From assembly GCA_005879585.1 (NCBI GenBank), contig VBKG01000226.1, forward strand, positions 1 through 36,505: a stretch of 36,505 nucleotides of DNA, given 5' to 3'. Origin of the DNA: Deltaproteobacteria bacterium. Its GTDB lineage: Bacteria; Desulfobacterota; Binatia; DP-6. Below the pieces are notes generated by a model. It saw only the letters and a list, made by a program, of their open reading frames with translations. It searched no databases and was not told the origin of the DNA. A program made the position numbers and the translations under genes. This document shows, piece after piece, positions 32,575-36,505 of the stretch. The number at the start of each line of letters is the position of its first letter. The first letter of the stretch is position 1.

Positions 32575-33777
32575 ATGAGCGGCACCCGGATGGCGGCCCG
32601 GGAGTTCGCGCTCTTCGACACGCCGATCGGCCGCTGCGGGATCGCCTGGGGGCCGCGCGGCGTCGCCGGCGTGCAGCTGCCGGAAGAGGCGGAGGCGGCC
32701 ACGCGGACGCGCATGCTGCAGCGCTTTCCCGCCGCCTGCGAGAGCGATCCCCCGGCCGGCGTGCAGCGCGCCGTCGACGCCATCGGCACGCTCCTCCGCG
32801 GTGGAGCGGGCGACCTCTCCGGGATCGCGCTCGACATGGAGGGCGTGCCGGCGTTTCACCGCCGCGTGTACGAGGTAACGCGGACGATTCCGCCCGGCGC
32901 CACGCTCTCCTACGGCGACGTCGCAGCACGCGCCGGCGCGCCGGGCGCCGCACGCGCCGTCGGCCAGGCCCTCCGCCGCAACCCGTTCGCGATCGTCGTG
33001 CCCTGCCATCGCGTGCTCGCCGCCGGCGGCAAGGTGGGCGGCTTCTCCGCCGACGGCGGCATCAGCACGAAGCTCCGCATGCTCTCGATCGAGGGCGCGG
33101 AGGTGAACGGCCTCGCGGTCGGCGGCGGGCTCGGCTTCGATCCGCGCGTCGCGGTCGCGCACGTGCGCGCGTCCGACGCGGCGCTGGCGCGCGTCATCGA
33201 CGCCGTTGGCCCGTTTCGGATGTCGCTCCGCCGGACCCCGAGCCTCTTCGGCGCGCTCGCCGAGGCGATCGTCTACCAGCAGCTCCACGGCCGGGCCGCG
33301 GCGACGATCTTCGCCCGCCTCTGCGCGCTGTTTCCGCGCGGCGCGGAGGGTCTCACCGCCGAGCGGCTGCTGCGCGCGTCGGACGAGCAGCTCCGCGGCG
33401 CCGGCCTGTCGCGAGCGAAGCTCCTGTCGCTCCGCGACCTCGCGCGCCGCGTCGCCGATGGAGAGCTTCCGACGCTCGCCGAGGCCCGTCGCCTGGAGGA
33501 CGACGCGATCGTCGAGCGGCTGACCCGCGTGCGCGGCATCGGGCGCTGGACGGTCGAGATGCTCCTGATCTTCCGCCTCGGCCGGCCGGACGTGCTGCCG
33601 GTCGACGACTACGGCATCCGCAAGGGCTTCGCGCTCGCGTGCCGGAAACGCGAGCTGCCGGCGCCGCGCGACGTCGCGAAGCGCGGCCTGCGCTGGAAGC
33701 CGTACCGCACGGTAGCGAGCTGGTATCTCTGGCGCGCGGCGGAGCTCGCGGCGGGAGCTCGTCGGCGGCCCGGGTGA
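32575..33777 (+). CDS. Fusion of O6-alkylguanine-DNA alkyltransferase (Ogt) and AlkA-type DNA glycosylase
   Basis: A 400-residue DNA-repair protein. Residues about 5-175 are an Ogt/MGMT domain, with the acceptor Cys144 in IVVPCHRVLAAGG, GATLSYGDVAARAG and the DNA-binding QALRRNPFA. Residues about 186-395 are an AlkA-like HhH-GPD glycosylase: FDPRVAVAHVRASDAALARV, EAIVYQQLHGRAAATIFARL, the hairpin LTRVRGIGRWTVEML, and LPVDDYGIRKGF with the catalytic Asp345. The first domain removes alkyl groups from O6-guanine directly; the second removes alkylated bases. AdaA-AlkA fusions are known, while an Ogt-AlkA order is less common. Third-position GC is uniform across the join, so it is one gene. It is divergent from the small membrane protein. 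Confidence 0.9.
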   Translation: MSGTRMAAREFALFDTPIGRCGIAWGPRGVAGVQLPEEAEAATRTRMLQRFPAACESDPPAGVQRAVDAIGTLLRGGAGDLSGIALDMEGVPAFHRRVYEVTRTIPPGATLSYGDVAARAGAPGAARAVGQALRRNPFAIVVPCHRVLAAGGKVGGFSADGGISTKLRMLSIEGAEVNGLAVGGGLGFDPRVAVAHVRASDAALARVIDAVGPFRMSLRRTPSLFGALAEAIVYQQLHGRAAATIFARLCALFPRGAEGLTAERLLRASDEQLRGAGLSRAKLLSLRDLARRVADGELPTLAEARRLEDDAIVERLTRVRGIGRWTVEMLLIFRLGRPDVLPVDDYGIRKGFALACRKRELPAPRDVAKRGLRWKPYRTVASWYLWRAAELAAGARRRPG

Positions 33778-33784
33778 GGACGTC

Positions 33785-34129
33785 TCACGCAGCCTGAACG
33801 ACGGCGGCGCGGAGAGCCTTTACTACCGGGGCGCGATCCAACCGAGACAGTCGCCCGATCCGCGACAGAATCAGGCGGCTATCCAGCGTGAATATCTTGC
33901 AGCGGAACATGGATGCATACGCCAGGCCCGTAGCCGGAATATCCGAGAGCGGAACATCCGACGGCCAGCCGGGATTCCGCGCATCGGTGATCATGCCGAG
34001 GACGGCGCACCCATGATCGGTTTGGAACCGTCGCGGCGATAGAACCACCGCCGGGCGCCGTTTCACCTGCCGACGATCGACGAAAGGAAACGGCACGACG
34101 ACCACGCTCCACGGCTCATAGGTCTCCAT
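33785..34129 (-). CDS. MazF/PemK-family toxin (endoribonuclease)
   Basis: A 114-residue protein of the PemK/MazF family. METYEPWSVVVVPFPFVDRR and KRRPAVVLSPRRF form the first strands with the conserved Arg-Pro-Ala-Val. The middle shows VLGMITDARNPGWPSDVPL and the end SMFRCKIFTLDSRLI and IGRLSRLDRAPV, the typical MazF outline. Such toxins cleave single-stranded RNA and are held by the antitoxin encoded directly before them. The 14-base overlap with the antitoxin gene (34116-34129) is standard for these pairs. ATG 34129 is preferred over the longer frame to 34210 because the fold begins there. Confidence 0.85.
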   Translation of the reverse strand: METYEPWSVVVVPFPFVDRRQVKRRPAVVLSPRRFQTDHGCAVLGMITDARNPGWPSDVPLSDIPATGLAYASMFRCKIFTLDSRLILSRIGRLSRLDRAPVVKALRAAVVQAA

Positions 34130-34370
34130 ATGCCTCGTCGTCGTACGGCGAGTTCCATTCCGAGAGAGTGGCTTCAAGACCGCGGAGGTATGCCCTGTCT
34201 GCAGCTGCATGCCGCGCCAAGGTCACGCGCTCGCCATCGATGCGGAACTGCAGCGTGTCGCCCTTCTTCAAGCCGAGAACCTGGCGGACCTCCGCCGGGA
34301 TCGTCGCCTGATACTTCCGTGTGAGCCGCGAGCTTGGGAACGGCGAACTCGACCGACGGCTGCTCGCCAT
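34116..34370 (-). CDS. AbrB/MazE-type antitoxin
   Basis: An 84-residue antitoxin. RLTRKYQATIPAEVRQVLGL followed by KKGDTLQFRIDGERVTLAR is the SpoVT/AbrB swapped-hairpin DNA-binding domain. The acidic C-terminal tail (LEATLSEWNSPYDDEAYGDL) probably wraps around the toxin. It should bind its own promoter, and an imperfect palindrome lies just upstream at 34380-34399. The first 14 residues (MASSRRSSSPFPSS) are Ser-rich and may not be part of the real protein, but no other start codon lies before the domain. It is the first gene of the pair and overlaps the toxin gene by 14 bases. Confidence 0.83.
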   Translation of the reverse strand: MASSRRSSSPFPSSRLTRKYQATIPAEVRQVLGLKKGDTLQFRIDGERVTLARHAAADRAYLRGLEATLSEWNSPYDDEAYGDL

Positions 34371-34379
34371 TGGTCCGAC

Positions 34380-34399
34380 GGTATTACAATCGCATTACC
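34380..34399 (-). promoter_or_regulatory. Likely operator and -10 box of the toxin-antitoxin pair
   Basis: Read on the minus strand, GGTAATGCGATTGTAATACC is an imperfect palindrome (6 of 8 arm positions pair). It contains TGTAAT, a 5/6 match to a -10 box. It ends 10 bases before the antitoxin ATG, so the transcript would be almost leaderless. No clear -35 box is visible. Confidence 0.45.
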
Positions 34400-34450
34400 C
34401 ACGCAACCTGCGATGAGCGACTCGGCGATGGCGTGCGCTGTCCCCTCCGC

Positions 34451-34813
34451 TCAGAGTCCTGCGCGGAGGACTGTACCCGTCACGAGGAACCCGATTGCCC
34501 CGATGGCATGCAGCCAGCAGGACCGATCGAACGGCCGCTGGGGCGCCCCTGCAGCGGTGCGACGGTCGGCCATCACCACCGCGAGGTCGACGAATGCGAC
34601 CAGTGCCGTTGCGAACATGGCCCACGCCAGCGTGTCACGCGCGCGCTCCATCGCGAGCAGCGCGAGGAGGACGCCGATCACGACGTCGCGGACGCCCATG
34701 GCCCGGACCAACGCGAGCGCGCGCGGTTCGCCGGTCACGATGCCGAACTGTACCGATGCCATGCGCGGCGTGACGAGCGCACCGACGCCAACGGCCACGA
34801 GGCCGACGATCAC
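34451..34813 (-). CDS. DUF4267-like small membrane protein
   Basis: A 120-residue protein with four hydrophobic stretches. VGLVAVGVGALVTPRMASVQ, the MGVRDVVIGVLLALL segment with conserved Arg-Asp, and DTLAWAMFATALVAFVDLAVV fit the DUF4267 family of small inner-membrane proteins of unknown function. GTG 34813 is the first standard start, but the same frame continues upstream with the family-like segment ALIGWALSGL (34814-34843). The first helix is thus complete only if a rare start (ATT 34837 or CTG 34840) is used. It lies between the GST gene and the toxin-antitoxin pair on the same strand. Confidence 0.65.
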   Translation of the reverse strand: MIVGLVAVGVGALVTPRMASVQFGIVTGEPRALALVRAMGVRDVVIGVLLALLAMERARDTLAWAMFATALVAFVDLAVVMADRRTAAGAPQRPFDRSCWLHAIGAIGFLVTGTVLRAGL

Positions 34814-34859
34814 GAGGCCCGAGAGCGCCCAGCCAATCAGCGCGGCGGCCTGGTCGCGG

Positions 34860-35465
34860 TCACGCGCTCTGCGCGCGCGCCAGCGCCGGCCGCGCGAGGC
34901 ACCGCCCGAGCCACGCCTGCACGTTCGGCGCCCCGCTCAGGTCGAAGCCCACCATCGACGCGAGCGAGACGACCGAGCAGACGTTCAGGTCCGCCACGGT
35001 GAAGGCCTCGCCGATGAGATAGGGTCGTCCGGCGAGCGCGCTGTCGAGGACGGCGAGCGGCTTCTTGAACCGCTCGGCGGCGTCGGCGACCTTCTTCTCG
35101 TCGCGCTGGGCTTCCGCAAGGAACAAGCGATTCACGATGGCCGTGATGAGCGGCTCCTCGGCTTCCGTCATCGCCCAGAAGCTCCACTGGAACGTGCGGC
35201 CCTCGGCCTCGACGGTCTTCGGCCAGAGTCCCTTGTCGTACTTGCGGGCCAGATAGAGGTTGATCGCCATCGACTCCCAGATGACGAGGTCGCCGTCCTG
35301 GAGCGCGGGGATGTGACCGTTCGGGTTGATGCGCAGGTATTCGGGCTTGCGGGTGTCGCCCGTCGCGAAGTTCACTTTCACGATCTCGTAGGAGAGCCCG
35401 AGCTCCTCGAGCATCCAGAGCGCGCGCATCGCGCGCGACTGCGGCACACCGTAGAGCTTGATCAT
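34860..35465 (-). CDS. Glutathione S-transferase
   Basis: A complete 201-residue soluble GST. MIKLYGVPQSRAMRALWML opens the thioredoxin-like domain with a Ser at the likely glutathione-activating position. NPNGHIPALQDGDLVIWESM carries the cis-Pro and the Glu-Ser that grip glutathione. The helical domain has LIGEAFTVADLNVCS, the N-capping box. This pattern fits the Nu/theta-like bacterial GSTs. A strong ribosome site (GGAGG) precedes ATG 35465. The second GST in the window (17138) is only distantly similar, so this is not a recent copy. Role and second substrate are unknown. Confidence 0.9.
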   Translation of the reverse strand: MIKLYGVPQSRAMRALWMLEELGLSYEIVKVNFATGDTRKPEYLRINPNGHIPALQDGDLVIWESMAINLYLARKYDKGLWPKTVEAEGRTFQWSFWAMTEAEEPLITAIVNRLFLAEAQRDEKKVADAAERFKKPLAVLDSALAGRPYLIGEAFTVADLNVCSVVSLASMVGFDLSGAPNVQAWLGRCLARPALARAQSA

Positions 35466-35526
35466 GCGTCCTCCTTCTCGATCGGGGACCCTACCCCAGC
35501 CGCGCGCGGGCGGTCTACAGGGGCAC

Positions 35527-36505
35527 TCATGCGGCGACGAGCACGCCGATCGCGTGGCGCGCCGCCGCCAGGTAGGCGGGCGACGGATTCAAGGCGAATT
35601 CGCGCAGGCAGGCCTCGGTGAGCTTGATCGCGTGCTCGTCCCCGTTGGCGATCGCCATGTCGACGAGCGTGTCGTGCGACGCCGGCGGCGCGTCGACGTC
35701 GCCGTCCACGGCGGGCGCCGTGCCGAAGGTCGCATACAGCGCGCAGCCCGCCTGCCAGGCGTACGCGAGCATGTCGGGCACCGCCGCTGCCGGTACCCCC
35801 GGGAGCAGCGAGCGGACGGCCGTCGCGCCGGTCACGCCGTGGACGAAGACGATCGCGGTGAGGACGTCGTGGGCGTTGGCGAGATACACGCGCGCGAACG
35901 TCTCGGTCATCTCCGAGATGACGGCCGACGGGTCGCGCCGCACGTCGAGGAGCCCGATCACGGGCGCGAACGCGGGAAAGCCGTCGAGGGCGGCGAGCGA
36001 GCCGACGATCGTGCCGTCGAAGCGGCGCTCCGCCGGCGGGACGACCGGCACGCCGGCGATCGCCGCCCGCGCATGCGTCGCCCGGCCGGCAGCGGGCGCG
36101 GTCGGCAGCGTCTGGTAGGCCGCCGCCCAGTAGCCGAGCCCTTCGGCGAGCTCGCGCCGTCGCGCGGGAGACTCCGCTTCGCCGAGGCTCCGTACCGCAT
36201 GGCCGGCGCGGATCACCCCGTGTAGCGCCGAGGCGCAGATGCCGGGCGCCAGCCGCGTCACCCAGCGCGCGACGACGTCGCGCCACGGCGCGTCCTCGAG
36301 CTCCTCGACGAGCAGCGCGGTCCAGTCGGCGACGCGATCCGTCCGACCGAGCACGGCTTGCCATGCGTCGCGCCGGATCCGCTCACTCCTCGCCGGCGGC
36401 GGCAGCATTCCGGCCCGGTACCGCTCGAGCCACGGCATCACCGCGTCGGCCCGTCCGACCGCGGCGAGCGCCTCGACGACCATCGGGGCGTGGTTGGTGA
36501 GCCCG
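35527..36505 (-). CDS. Questin oxidase-like protein (cut by window edge)
   Basis: The last 325 or so codons of a questin oxidase-like (DUF4243) protein. In fungi such enzymes catalyse oxidative ring opening of anthraquinones; bacterial members are common and uncharacterised. Visible family-like parts are LTNHAPMVVEAL at the window edge, ICASALHGVIRAGHAVRSLG, NAHDVLTAIVFVHGVTGATA, HAIKLTEACLREF and the ending PSPAYLAAARHAIG, with several conserved His residues. The frame continues off the right edge upstream of Met 36483, and the residues there fit the family, so the true start lies outside. It is on the same strand as the GST gene 61 bases downstream. Confidence 0.8.
   Translation of the reverse strand, partial: GLTNHAPMVVEALAAVGRADAVMPWLERYRAGMLPPPARSERIRRDAWQAVLGRTDRVADWTALLVEELEDAPWRDVVARWVTRLAPGICASALHGVIRAGHAVRSLGEAESPARRRELAEGLGYWAAAYQTLPTAPAAGRATHARAAIAGVPVVPPAERRFDGTIVGSLAALDGFPAFAPVIGLLDVRRDPSAVISEMTETFARVYLANAHDVLTAIVFVHGVTGATAVRSLLPGVPAAAVPDMLAYAWQAGCALYATFGTAPAVDGDVDAPPASHDTLVDMAIANGDEHAIKLTEACLREFALNPSPAYLAAARHAIGVLVAA

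Overview
The window is 36.5 kb of very GC-rich, densely packed bacterial DNA with strong G/C preference at third codon positions. It has no rRNA, tRNA, CRISPR array or transposase that I can recognise. The gene mix suggests an uncultured soil-type lineage of the former Deltaproteobacteria, perhaps Binatota-like: CoA-transferase and amidohydrolase, a thiolase/DUF35 pair, stand-alone LigD-type ligase, GbsR regulator, DUF1111 cytochrome, many GTG starts. This placement is inference only. Genes are often coupled by 4-base start/stop overlaps (GTGA or ATGA), seen at 220-223, 5866-5869, 19882-19885, 22361-22364, 25309-25312 and 26046-26049.

Left part (1-8.5 kb): the start of a CoA-transferase gene coupled to the 3' remnant of an amidohydrolase gene; an orphan gene; a family 2 glycosyltransferase; a B12-binding radical SAM enzyme; a divergent stand-alone QueC-like protein facing a methyltransferase; a thiolase-like/DUF35 pair; and a second glycosyltransferase overlapping a methyltransferase that has lost part of its cofactor-binding core. 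8.5-17 kb: a GT39-like membrane glycosyltransferase, a secreted STN-subtilase fusion, a LigD-type DNA ligase with a frameshifted tail, a di-heme DUF1111 protein, an NTF2-like protein ended early by an in-frame TAG, and a secreted GH50-like glycoside hydrolase.

Middle (17-23.2 kb): a glutathione transferase; a cytochrome-like gene remnant; a GbsR/MarR-type regulator behind two adjacent palindromes, heading an apparent operon with NnrU-like, SRPBCC and DCC proteins; then the arginine genes argB-argD-argF. argF carries an internal deletion and frameshift. 23.2-32.2 kb: a small retropepsin-like protease; an operon encoding a membrane-anchored transglutaminase-like protein, an ABC ATPase and an ABC permease; a tandem-duplicated GFA protein; and an SGNH / MBOAT / SGNH cluster that looks like an O-acylation system for an exported polymer.

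Right end (32.2-36.5 kb): a small one-helix membrane protein divergent from an Ogt-AlkA fusion repair enzyme, with TTGGC-type inverted repeats between them; a MazEF-like toxin-antitoxin pair; a DUF4267-like membrane protein; a second GST; and the 3' part of a questin oxidase-like gene. A striking theme is gene damage: at least six loci show truncation, internal deletion, frameshift or a premature stop. This is either real decay or error in the assembled sequence, and reads should decide it. I found no clearly new defence or biosynthetic system. The best candidates for unusual biology are the GbsR operon with its double palindrome, the transglutaminase-ABC operon, the STN-subtilase, the Ogt-AlkA fusion and the QueC paralogue.
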